21,245 nucleotides of DNA from a virus, in the IMG/VR virus record IMGVR_UViG_3300031787_000976, positions 1-21,245 of that record, one strand, 5' to 3'. Positions within the stretch are counted from its first letter, which is position 1. Each line of letters begins with the position of its first letter. The position numbers were made by a program, and so were the translations under genes. The notes under the pieces are model-generated. The model made no database searches, was not told the DNA's origin, and worked only from the letters and a program-made list of their open reading frames with translations. Shown here piece by piece: positions 5,312-10,423 of this stretch.

Positions 5312-5474
5312 AAGTTTCGGCTACTGTATTAGTGTACAGTGAATAAAAATCGTCAAGAGGTATATCTTCGTACACTAGCACACCCTGAACATATAAACAG
5401 TATAGTGTACTGTTATTCAGTGATACTGTCCACACCACCTTGCGGTTATCGTTCGTCCAATTTTTCGGATTCAT
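5298..5474 (-). CDS. Small hypothetical protein (58 aa) ending in repeat E4
   Basis: Reads MNPKNWTNDNRKVVWTVSLN, then LYCLYVQGVLVYEDIPLDDF and ends VAETCPKL. It starts two bases after the stop of 5477-5809, with GAGGAC as the likely ribosome-binding site, so it is coupled to that gene. The last codons, including CCT AAG TTG TGA, are the right arm and loop of repeat E4. This is the same arrangement as the gene at 1950-2105. Family not recognised. Confidence 0.55.
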   Translation of the reverse strand: MNPKNWTNDNRKVVWTVSLNNSTLYCLYVQGVLVYEDIPLDDFYSLYTNTVAETCPKL

Positions 5475-5476
5475 TT

Positions 5477-5809
5477 TCAGTCCTCAAAAGCAAACGGGGA
5501 AACTTCTTCACCACAAGCGAGAATCGCACCATATTGCGACATCAGAGCCTCAACACGCTCGCTACTTCCGGGCTTGCCCACTTTCACGATCATAGTATCA
5601 TCACCACCATTATAGCGAGGATCAACTTTTTCGATCTTACGCTTGCCGATATTACGGAGAGCCTTACGATTGAACTTCAAAATCTTTTCGCTACGAATAG
5701 GTCCGTATTCACCATTAGCCAGGCTAGGTTGACAAGGAATCGCAATTCCAAGAAAGCACATACGAGCCTGACGCTTTGCATCTTCGATGATCTTGAACTT
5801 AGTAGCCAT
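5477..5809 (-). CDS. Hypothetical protein (110 aa)
   Basis: Reads MATKFKIIEDAKRQARMCFL and includes a basic helix NRKALRNIGKRKIEKVDPRY and a C-terminal GKPGSSERVEALMSQYGAIL. The balance of basic helices and short strands would suit a nucleic-acid or partner-binding protein, but I do not recognise it. The ATG follows AGGAGAAATAG at nine bases. Promoter 5835-5863 precedes it. Confidence 0.72.
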   Translation of the reverse strand: MATKFKIIEDAKRQARMCFLGIAIPCQPSLANGEYGPIRSEKILKFNRKALRNIGKRKIEKVDPRYNGGDDTMIVKVGKPGSSERVEALMSQYGAILACGEEVSPFAFED

Positions 5810-5834
5810 TTTCTATTTCTCCTGTGTTGCTTGG

Positions 5835-5863
5835 ATTCTAGGAAAGTTTTTTTGGATCGTCAA
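5835..5863 (-). promoter_or_regulatory. Sigma70-type promoter for 5477-5809
   Basis: TTGACG at 5858-5863, 17-bp spacer, TAGAAT at 5835-5840. It has no CGATA box. A small ACCCC/GGGGT hairpin lies between it and the stop of 5879-6046. Confidence 0.68.
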
Positions 5864-5878
5864 CCCCTCTTATGGGGG

Positions 5879-6046
5879 TCACCATCCATTTCTACGATAT
5901 TCTTCACGCAAGGCTTCTTCTTCCTCACGTTGGCTAAGGGTAACGGCTGGGCCATACCCCATCAGATAAGCATCCTTAGCAGCATCATAGCCATCATCGG
6001 AATCCTCAAAATCTTCGTAGTCATAAAGGGGGTCAGGGCAACTCAT
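5879..6046 (-). CDS. Small acidic protein (55 aa) with MSxPDPL opening
   Basis: Reads MSCPDPLYDYEDFEDSDDGY, then DAAKDAYLMGYGPAVTLSQR and a charged helix EEEEALREEYRRNGW. It is too short for default screens, but it has a clear AAAAGGAGAAAG ribosome-binding site and its own promoter (6085-6112). The opening is shared with the 101-residue acidic protein at 2402-2707 (MSHPDPLFD), suggesting a common origin or a shared N-terminal recognition tag. Function unknown. Confidence 0.65.
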   Translation of the reverse strand: MSCPDPLYDYEDFEDSDDGYDAAKDAYLMGYGPAVTLSQREEEEALREEYRRNGW

Positions 6047-6084
6047 TTTCTTTCTCCTTTTCTCTTTCTTTCTCTTATATCGAC

Positions 6085-6112
6085 ATTATACAGACCGTTC
6101 TTTAGGTTGCAA
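6085..6112 (-). promoter_or_regulatory. Sigma70-type promoter for 5879-6046
   Basis: TTGCAA at 6107-6112, 16-bp spacer starting CCTAAAG, TATAAT at 6085-6090, then GTCGATATAAG. Confidence 0.7.
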
Positions 6113-6206
6113 GCAAAAAATCCAGATTTTTATGTCAAGAGATTTTGACAAAACTTTAGGCTTTTTTGATGCTTTTCGGCACTCCGTATGCTATAAAGCA
6201 AATATT

Positions 6207-6255
6207 GTGCCAAAACTGATTAGTCGTAACCTCTTGTTTCTCAATGGTTTACGTC
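6207..6255. repeat. Intergenic palindromic element, copy E5a
   Basis: GTGCCAAA then a degenerate 33-nt stem-loop at 6223-6255 (GTCGTAACC, 15-nt loop, GTTTACGTC). It is followed by AAAAAATGCGCCCGC, and is the left member of a tandem pair with E5b. Confidence 0.72.
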
Positions 6256-6276
6256 AAAAAATGCGCCCGCAAATTT

Positions 6277-6309
6277 GTCCTAAGTCCTTATCTCACAAAG
6301 GTTTACGAC
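6277..6309. repeat. Intergenic palindromic element, copy E5b
   Basis: Stem-loop GTCCTAAGT, 15-nt loop, GTTTACGAC. It begins 21 bases after E5a ends, the only tandem pair seen. The TGA stop of the HAD-like gene (6310-6312) abuts its right edge. Confidence 0.75.
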
Positions 6310-6741
6310 TCAAACTTGGAACGCTTTTACCCAGTTTACCGATTTTGCATATTCTACGTTATTAGTATCATCATCGTAGAAGTGTACAGTTTGCTTATAT
6401 ACTCTAGTTATACTATCTAGGATAATCTGTTTCTTTTGAGCAGTAGGTATATTCTTACCAAAATCCCCAGCGGTAATAATCTGGCTATTTGGGATATACA
6501 ACCCATTCTGCATAAAATACTTCTTCAATGCTTTTCGCATTTCTCCATTCTTTCCACCAGCACGAGCAGTTAGAATATATACCTTCTTATACCTAGTTAG
6601 CCTATTCTTTGTAAGCGTTGTAGGTTTAGCAGAAAGAATATCAGGAACAGCAATCTCAGGATTGATAAACTGGCTAAGGCTAGCAGTTTCCTTACCTTGG
6701 GTTATTCCAGTTGTCATATCAAAATCAAAAATACCGATCAT
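6310..6741 (-). CDS. HAD-like phosphatase (143 aa)
   Basis: Motif I of the haloacid dehalogenase superfamily is visible near residues 4-10 as IFDFDMT (DxDxT-like, with the nucleophile at the first Asp and Met before Thr). Motif II is YILTARAGG at about 55-63. A late acidic motif HFYDDDTNNVEYAK at about 119-132 fits motif IV, which holds magnesium. The length fits a minimal cap-less HAD such as phage nucleotidases or the 3'-phosphatase domain of polynucleotide kinases. The substrate is not evident. It is transcribed with the 47-residue gene upstream. Confidence 0.82.
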   Translation of the reverse strand: MIGIFDFDMTTGITQGKETASLSQFINPEIAVPDILSAKPTTLTKNRLTRYKKVYILTARAGGKNGEMRKALKKYFMQNGLYIPNSQIITAGDFGKNIPTAQKKQIILDSITRVYKQTVHFYDDDTNNVEYAKSVNWVKAFQV

Positions 6742-6754
6742 TTTATCTTTCTCT

Positions 6755-6898
6755 CTAATTATACTTCATACGAACCATCATCTCAACCACAGTCGGACGA
6801 GTCATGATGCAATTCCACATATACCAGTTGGCAAAGTTCAGCCACCCCTCACGGGTGATCTGTCCGGTCTGAAACATCTTCCACATCATCTCGTACAT
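6755..6898 (-). CDS. Small hypothetical phage protein (47 aa)
   Basis: Reads MYEMMWKMFQTGQITREGWL, then NFANWYMWNCIMTRPTVVEM. The TGxITRExW pattern in a roughly 50-residue helical protein recurs in phages, with no known function. The ATG follows AAGGAGAGAACG, and promoter 6926-6953 precedes it. The HAD-like gene starts 13 bases after its stop. Confidence 0.65.
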   Translation of the reverse strand: MYEMMWKMFQTGQITREGWLNFANWYMWNCIMTRPTVVEMMVRMKYN

Positions 6899-6925
6899 CG
6901 TTCTCTCCTTGCTTCTTATATCGAT

Positions 6926-6953
6926 ATTCTACAGAGAAATCTTTAGAAAACAA
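6926..6953 (-). promoter_or_regulatory. Sigma70-type promoter for 6898 and the HAD-like gene
   Basis: TTGTTT at 6948-6953, 16-bp spacer TCTAAAGATTTCTCTG, TAGAAT at 6926-6931, then ATCGATATAAG. Upstream lies an A-tract block ending ACATTTGTTCAGTA, shared with promoters at 8582 and 8804 and possibly an UP element. Confidence 0.62.
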
Positions 6954-6998
6954 TACTGAACAAATGTTTTTTTGGATTTTTTTTGGATAGCAAATATC

Positions 6999-7090
6999 GT
7001 GCCAAAGGCTTCTATCTAGCTGGATTAGCTGTAACTCCTTACGTCGCAACAACTTACGACAAAAAAGCGCCCGCGATTTTCGTGCCAAAT
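6999..7090. repeat. Intergenic palindromic element, copy E6 (both outer arms)
   Basis: GTGCCAAA (6999-7006), stem-loop at 7028-7060 (GCTGTAACT, 15-nt loop, ACTTACGAC), then AAAAAAGCGCCCGC and ATTTTCGTGCCAAAT. This copy shows the GC block and GTGCCAAA arm to the right of the stem. It abuts the TAA of the gene at 7093. Confidence 0.8.
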
Positions 7091-7092
7091 AT

Positions 7093-7275
7093 TTAGAGAG
7101 AACGAAAACGTCCGCCATTCCTCAATCCCTCAATCAACCTATCGTATTCATTCGTGGTGAAAATAGGATAGTATCCATCCCTTTCGCTCACGATCCATTT
7201 GCGAGAGTATCCATCCCACACGCTAGCGACAACAAGACCGAGAGCATTTGCAAGATTCACGATTTCTTGATTCAT
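7093..7275 (-). CDS. Hypothetical protein (60 aa)
   Basis: Reads MNQEIVNLANALGLVVASVW, then a strand-rich centre SRKWIVSERDGYYPIFTTNE and a C-terminal helix YDRLIEGLRNGGRFRSL. It looks like a compact alpha-beta-alpha domain. The ATG follows AAAAGGAAAAAG and promoter 7306-7333. Not recognised. Confidence 0.68.
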   Translation of the reverse strand: MNQEIVNLANALGLVVASVWDGYSRKWIVSERDGYYPIFTTNEYDRLIEGLRNGGRFRSL

Positions 7276-7305
7276 TTCTTTTTCCTTTTCTCTTGAGATA
7301 TTCTT

Positions 7306-7333
7306 ATTCTACAAATATCATCGATATATTCAA
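7306..7333 (-). promoter_or_regulatory. Sigma70-type promoter for 7093-7275
   Basis: TTGAAT at 7328-7333, 16-bp spacer with ATCGATGA, TAGAAT at 7306-7311. Confidence 0.6.
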
Positions 7334-7356
7334 GAGCATGCTTGAAATATAATTTC

Positions 7357-7426
7357 GTGCCAAACTAGATAAAATTTTTGCGCCCGCGAATTCGCCCTAA
7401 GTCATTGTGCCACAACAACTTAGAAC
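7357..7426. repeat. Intergenic palindromic element, copy E7
   Basis: GTGCCAAA, then TTTTTGCGCCCGC, then stem-loop 7394-7426 (GCCCTAAGT, 15-nt loop with TTGTGCCACAACA, ACTTAGAAC). Both GC block and outer arm are to the left. Confidence 0.78.
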
Positions 7427-7460
7427 GAATACGTCTTTTTCCAGTATGCACACCCCCCAT

Positions 7461-7673
7461 TTAGGTGGCGTGAATGAACACCTTTTCACTTACTGTACGA
7501 TTGGTCACCGTCACGATCCAATTCCTACCGCTACCATCCTCACGCATAATCGCGTTGATGATACCGATATGGGCGTTTCCCTTAGTATCAATAACCGTGC
7601 CATACTTACCCGTTCGCATAGCAGAAAAAATCTTGTCAAGGCTATTCACTACAGGCTTATTCATGGTAATCAT
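7461..7673 (-). CDS. Hypothetical protein (70 aa)
   Basis: Reads MITMNKPVVNSLDKIFSAMR, then TGKYGTVIDTKGNAHIGIIN and ends VTVTNRTVSEKVFIHAT. It is a beta-rich small domain. The proteins at 7741 and 7949 have comparable size and similar promoters, so the three may form a set of small early proteins. ATG at 7673, with a purine-rich leader and no strong Shine-Dalgarno; an in-frame ATG three codons later is possible. Confidence 0.66.
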   Translation of the reverse strand: MITMNKPVVNSLDKIFSAMRTGKYGTVIDTKGNAHIGIINAIMREDGSGRNWIVTVTNRTVSEKVFIHAT

Positions 7674-7709
7674 TTTCTTTTTCTCTTTTCTTCTTTCTTC
7701 TTTCTCTTG

Positions 7710-7738
7710 ATTCTATCAAATATTTTTTAGGTTGTCAA
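7710..7738 (-). promoter_or_regulatory. Sigma70-type promoter for 7461-7673
   Basis: TTGACA at 7733-7738, 17-bp spacer ACCTAAAAAATATTTGA, TAGAAT at 7710-7715. Confidence 0.75.
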
Positions 7739-7740
7739 TA

Positions 7741-7890
7741 CTAGAGAATCGTACCATCGCCACGGATGCGATACATGATGCCACCGATACTATACAGAAC
7801 AATACCTTCGCCAAGATGCTGCACAAATGTTGCCGAATAACCATGACGAGCAACTAGGCGACGAATGGTATTTTGAACTTGAATGGTCAT
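7741..7890 (-). CDS. Small hypothetical protein (49 aa)
   Basis: Reads MTIQVQNTIRRLVARHGYSA, then TFVQHLGEGIVLYSIGGIMY and ends RIRGDGTIL. A helix followed by a beta hairpin is likely. The ATG follows AAAAGGAAAACAA. It has its own promoter (7913-7940), and its TAG stop lies three bases before the next -35. Not recognised. Confidence 0.62.
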   Translation of the reverse strand: MTIQVQNTIRRLVARHGYSATFVQHLGEGIVLYSIGGIMYRIRGDGTIL

Positions 7891-7912
7891 TTGTTTTCCT
7901 TTTCTTTGCCTT

Positions 7913-7940
7913 ATTTTATCAATATTTTTTTGGTTGTCAA
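7913..7940 (-). promoter_or_regulatory. Sigma70-type promoter for 7741-7890
   Basis: TTGACA at 7935-7940, 16-bp spacer ACCAAAAAAATATTGA, TAAAAT at 7913-7918. It is nearly a copy of the promoter at 7710-7738. Confidence 0.72.
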
Positions 7941-7948
7941 CCCCCTTA

Positions 7949-8170
7949 TCAGCGGATCGTAATCAAACCCTTGAAGTGCGAAAATGTCAGGGTAAGCACT
8001 TTTCCAGGATACTTGTTGTTGATATACGTTTGAGCAGTGCTCTTGCGATTATCGGTAGCACTCACATACTGAACAACCGTACCATTCGCATCAGAAACTT
8101 TCCAAATCTTCTTTTGGACGATTCGCGGAAGACCAGCAAGGAAACCATTCACACTCACAACCTTTTGCAT
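7949..8170 (-). CDS. Hypothetical protein (73 aa)
   Basis: I use ATG 8170, after AGAGAGTGATAGAG. A GTG at 8179 would add three residues. The protein reads MQKVVSVNGFLAGLPRIVQK, then VSDANGTVVQYVSATDNRKS and ends TLTFSHFKGLITIR. It is basic and beta-rich. Promoter 8212-8239 precedes it. Not recognised. Confidence 0.66.
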   Translation of the reverse strand: MQKVVSVNGFLAGLPRIVQKKIWKVSDANGTVVQYVSATDNRKSTAQTYINNKYPGKVLTLTFSHFKGLITIR

Positions 8171-8211
8171 CTCTATCACTCTCTTTCTTTCTTCTCTCTT
8201 ACTCTGCCATC

Positions 8212-8239
8212 ATTATACAGTATTTATCGGCCATATCAA
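8212..8239 (-). promoter_or_regulatory. Sigma70-type promoter for 7949-8170
   Basis: TTGATA at 8234-8239, 16-bp spacer with GGCCGATAAA, TATAAT at 8212-8217. Confidence 0.7.
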
Positions 8240-8273
8240 TAGGCTTTCTTGAAAAAATCAGAAAAATAATTCT

Positions 8274-8383
8274 GTGCCAAATGAGAAGAAAAATAAAATC
8301 GTCGTAAGTCTATATGCCACAACAACTTACAGCAAAAAAGCGGCCGCAAAATCTGTGCCAATTATTTTTGGCACAACAATTGC
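8274..8383. repeat. Intergenic palindromic element, copy E8, with divergent -24/-12-like motifs
   Basis: GTGCCAA (8274-8280), stem-loop at 8301-8333 (GTCGTAAGT, 15-nt loop, ACTTACAGC), AAAAAAGCGGCCGC, then TGTGCCAATTATTTTTGGCACA, an inverted repeat. A minus-strand TGGCACAGATTTTGC (8346-8360) and a plus-strand TGGCACAACAATTGC (8369-8383) point away from each other. It abuts the TAA of the gene at 8384. Confidence 0.8.
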
Positions 8384-8557
8384 TTAGGCAAAATCTTCCT
8401 CGCCTTGGAAATCATCGAGCCACTCATCATCCGTTTCCGGATAATCGTCAGCATCACCCATGATCGGATCCCATTCCCCATCATCGTATCCGGGGATATA
8501 GTCGGCCTCATCCCCCACCATCCACTCATTGCCATTTTCGTCGATCATCTTTTCCAT
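8384..8557 (-). CDS. Small acidic protein (57 aa)
   Basis: The longest frame extends to 8620, but that part is promoter sequence. ATG 8557 has AAGAGGAGAAAAAAG upstream. It reads MEKMIDENGNEWMVGDEADY, followed by a very acidic tail ending DDEWLDDFQGEEDFA. The composition is like the acidic proteins at 2402-2707 and 5879-6046. DENGNEW resembles DNEGNSW in the protein at 2926-3138. A DNA-mimic or regulator role is possible but unproven. Confidence 0.68.
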   Translation of the reverse strand: MEKMIDENGNEWMVGDEADYIPGYDDGEWDPIMGDADDYPETDDEWLDDFQGEEDFA

Positions 8558-8581
8558 CTTTTTTCTCCTCTTGATTATCCT

Positions 8582-8610
8582 AGTATATATATCGGTTTTT
8601 ATTCTGTCAA
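8582..8610 (-). promoter_or_regulatory. Sigma70-type promoter for 8384-8557
   Basis: TTGACA at 8605-8610, 17-bp spacer with AACCGATATA, TATACT at 8582-8587. It is preceded by the A-tract block with ACATTTGTTCAGTA. Confidence 0.65.
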
Positions 8611-8629
8611 TACTGAACAAATGTTTTTT

Positions 8630-8764
8630 TCAGATCATTCTCTGAAAGTGTCTAACCTTCAGAGGATCTTGGGTAATCTTCCCTTTCTGGATAAGGTAGA
8701 TAACCTTGCCATTCTTAACCATAGCAGTGGTATTCTTGGTAATCTGAATCATCGTAAACATCAT
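8630..8764 (-). CDS. Small basic hypothetical protein (44 aa)
   Basis: Reads MMFTMIQITKNTTAMVKNGK, then VIYLIQKGKITQDPLKVRHF and ends QRMI. A beta hairpin plus a basic tail is likely. The leader GAGAGTTGATGATG matches that of 4956-5147. Its TGA is followed by the A-tract that leads into promoter 8582-8610. Not recognised. Confidence 0.58.
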   Translation of the reverse strand: MMFTMIQITKNTTAMVKNGKVIYLIQKGKITQDPLKVRHFQRMI

Positions 8765-8803
8765 CAACTCTCTCTTTCTTTCTCTCTTACTTCTTATATC
8801 GAC

Positions 8804-8831
8804 ATTATACAGGAAAATCTTTAGGCGTCAA
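8804..8831 (-). promoter_or_regulatory. Sigma70-type promoter for 8630-8764
   Basis: TTGACG at 8826-8831, 16-bp spacer CCTAAAGATTTTCCTG, TATAAT at 8804-8809, then GTCGATATAAG. Confidence 0.7.
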
Positions 8832-8877
8832 TAGTGTACAAATGTTTTTTTTAAGATTTTTTTAGAGAGCAAATATC

Positions 8878-8966
8878 ATGCCAATATTCAACAACATTCT
8901 TCTTGTCGATTCTACGATTCGTCGCAACTCCTTACGTCACAACAGTTTACGTCAAAAAAGCGGGGG
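8878..8966. repeat. Intergenic palindromic element, copy E9 (rightmost)
   Basis: CATGCCAA, then stem-loop at 8921-8953 (GTCGCAACT, 15-nt loop, GTTTACGTC) and AAAAAAGCGGGGGC. It is the last copy; none is seen in the remaining 12 kb. It lies in the gene-free interval 8765-9098. Confidence 0.75.
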
Positions 8967-9057
8967 CAATCTAGCGTCTAGTATAAAAGGGGGGGTTTTT
9001 TCATTTTGCTTATGATACCATTAGAAATACTGAAAAGCCGCGGGTGGTATAAACACA
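8967..9057. other. Gene-free stretch with G7T6 tract
   Basis: Together with promoter 8804-8831 and repeat E9 this forms the 334-base gap 8765-9098. It contains CTAGCGTCTAG and a run of seven G followed by six T (8989-9001). I see no gene, and no convincing origin or attachment site. Confidence 0.4.
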
Positions 9058-9072
9058 ATAGGGACGCCCTAT
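9058..9072 (-). terminator. Possible weak terminator after the subtilisin gene
   Basis: Perfect 6-bp hairpin ATAGGG-(3 nt)-CCCTAT about 27 bases after the stop. On the minus strand it is followed by a short T-rich TGTGTTTAT, not a true U-run. Confidence 0.35.
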
Positions 9073-9098
9073 AATAAATTAGCCAGTTTAATAGCCAC

Positions 9099-10301
9099 TT
9101 ATACCCATCTTCTAATACTACTAGAACCTAGTAGTTTCATGCTGCCAGTTTCTGTATTTATAGCATAGACTCTCATAATATTCCAGCCCCTCTGAAACAT
9201 ATATCTATTCAATCTAATATCAAACCCATGATTTCCACTACCCAAAGAAGCTACTAGATCCTGCCTATATACATTTGCCCATCTCAACGCTACTACCCGA
9301 TTATTTACAACCACCCGTATTAGCATTGGTTTATTCATCAACGTAGAGCTATATGCCCACCCATACACTCTATTGATATTCATAATCCCCGCACGACCAC
9401 TTATCACTTCTTGAGTCACAGGAGGATTAACAACAGGGGGAGTAGCAGACCAGCTTTCTTTTAAATATCCGCCGGTTGATACTTTATTAGTTAGAGACTC
9501 TGTTCTTATAACCTCAGACAAAAGAGCAAACTTACGCTCCACAACACTACCAGATAATGTACTTATTTTTCCAGCAACCATAGGAGCCGCCATACTAGTA
9601 CCACTCAATGTAGCATATCGACCCCCAGGCCACGTTGAATATATGAGAGTACCTCTAGCAGCTATTTGTACAGTATTAATCCCATAATTAGATGACCCCG
9701 CTAATATATATTCTGGGGTAACAGAAGCCACATTAATCATATTATCTAACTTGAAGCTGGCAGGATAGTTAGGATTAATATCCAAATCGGCTCCATTATT
9801 TCCGGCCGCACATACAATCACAATCCCAATATCATTCATTGTAACAAACTTATCCCTAACTACTGATGATCCATATGACCCCAAACTCCAGCTACAATTT
9901 ATAGTATCAATATCTTCTCCTCTATTCCTTAGTTGAATAATATAATCAAGACCCCGAAGCATAGCACTAGTACTTCCAGCCCCACCATCACTAATCATTT
10001 TTACGGCCACAATTCTCACACCAGGATTAATCCCCTGCACAATCCCAGCTATATGTGTTCCATGGCCATAAACATCCATGACATTATTATTATTACTAAT
10101 AAAATTCCATCCATGTATATCGTCTATATAACCATTGTTATCATCATCAATATTATTATTTTTAATTTCCCTAGAGTTAACCCACAAATTATCTATTAAA
10201 TCAGGATGATTAATATCAATCCCTGAATCTAATATAGCTACTGATAATACGTGTCTACTCTCTAATCTTTCTACGTTTAAGAATCCATTCTTTTTTTTCA
10301 T
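9099..10301 (-). CDS. Subtilisin-family (S8) serine protease with LEPR-XLL-like N-terminus
   Basis: A 400-residue peptidase S8. The catalytic triad is clear: Asp in VAILDSGIDINHPDL (about residue 24), His in YGHGTHIAG (about 82) and Ser in LSGTSMAAPMVAG (about 235), with the oxyanion Asn in CAAGNNGAD. Residues 1-20 read MKKKNGFLNVERLESRHVLS, like the LExRxLLS segment at the start of many planctomycete exported proteins. Here it runs straight into the catalytic domain, with no propeptide and no obvious signal peptide. After a Pro-rich linker (PPVVNPPVTQ) comes a C-terminal beta domain of about 100 residues with GWAYSS, YRQDLVASLGSGNHGFDI and MRVYAINTETG, a pattern I associate with bacterial carbohydrate-active or surface proteins. 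It has its own promoter and lies outside the early array, so it is probably an accessory (moron) gene. Confidence 0.9.
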   Translation of the reverse strand: MKKKNGFLNVERLESRHVLSVAILDSGIDINHPDLIDNLWVNSREIKNNNIDDDNNGYIDDIHGWNFISNNNNVMDVYGHGTHIAGIVQGINPGVRIVAVKMISDGGAGSTSAMLRGLDYIIQLRNRGEDIDTINCSWSLGSYGSSVVRDKFVTMNDIGIVIVCAAGNNGADLDINPNYPASFKLDNMINVASVTPEYILAGSSNYGINTVQIAARGTLIYSTWPGGRYATLSGTSMAAPMVAGKISTLSGSVVERKFALLSEVIRTESLTNKVSTGGYLKESWSATPPVVNPPVTQEVISGRAGIMNINRVYGWAYSSTLMNKPMLIRVVVNNRVVALRWANVYRQDLVASLGSGNHGFDIRLNRYMFQRGWNIMRVYAINTETGSMKLLGSSSIRRWV

Positions 10302-10338
10302 ATTTCTAGTCCTTTAGGCGAATGACTAATTTTGTTAT

Positions 10339-10366
10339 TTTCTACCATAAAATTTCCAGATGTCAA
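10339..10366 (-). promoter_or_regulatory. Probable sigma70-type promoter for the subtilisin gene
   Basis: TTGACA at 10361-10366, 16-bp spacer, TAGAAA at 10339-10344. The ATG at 10301 follows AAAGGAC. It begins directly after the terminator at 10372-10399. Confidence 0.55.
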
Positions 10367-10371
10367 GACAC

Positions 10372-10399
10372 AAAAAAAGGCAAGCATTTCTGCCTGCCT
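10372..10399 (-). terminator. Rho-independent terminator
   Basis: On the minus strand AGGCAGGCA-GAAA-TGCTTGCCT forms a 9-bp stem (one G-U) followed by a run of seven T. It ends the transcript of 10424-10708 and separates it from the subtilisin promoter. Confidence 0.85.
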
Positions 10400-10423
10400 C
10401 TTTTCGATTTTAATATATAAAAT

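Noticed and set aside
5864-5882. Hairpin ACCCC...GGGGT as a terminator after 5879-6046
   Set aside because: The stem is only five pairs and no T-run follows on the minus strand; the next promoter starts at once.
5339-6148. Plus-strand 269-residue open frame
   Set aside because: It lies opposite four minus genes and promoters that have ribosome-binding sites. Its product is low-complexity Ser/Phe/Leu-rich with no domain.
7365-7460. 31-codon minus ORF starting at the stop of 7461-7673 and running through repeat E7
   Set aside because: It reads through the whole stem-loop, has no ribosome-binding site and no coding character.
981-8966. CRISPR array from 33-nt repeats
   Set aside because: Copies are 50 to 2000 bases apart with genes between, are diverged and palindromic with long loops, and no cas gene is present.
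8765-9098. Replication origin or attachment site in the gene-free gap
   Set aside because: No iterons beyond the general repeat family, no DnaA boxes and no tRNA-end duplication could be seen.
9933-10199. Plus-strand Ile/Asn-rich frame of 88 residues
   Set aside because: Antisense to the subtilisin catalytic domain; low-complexity.
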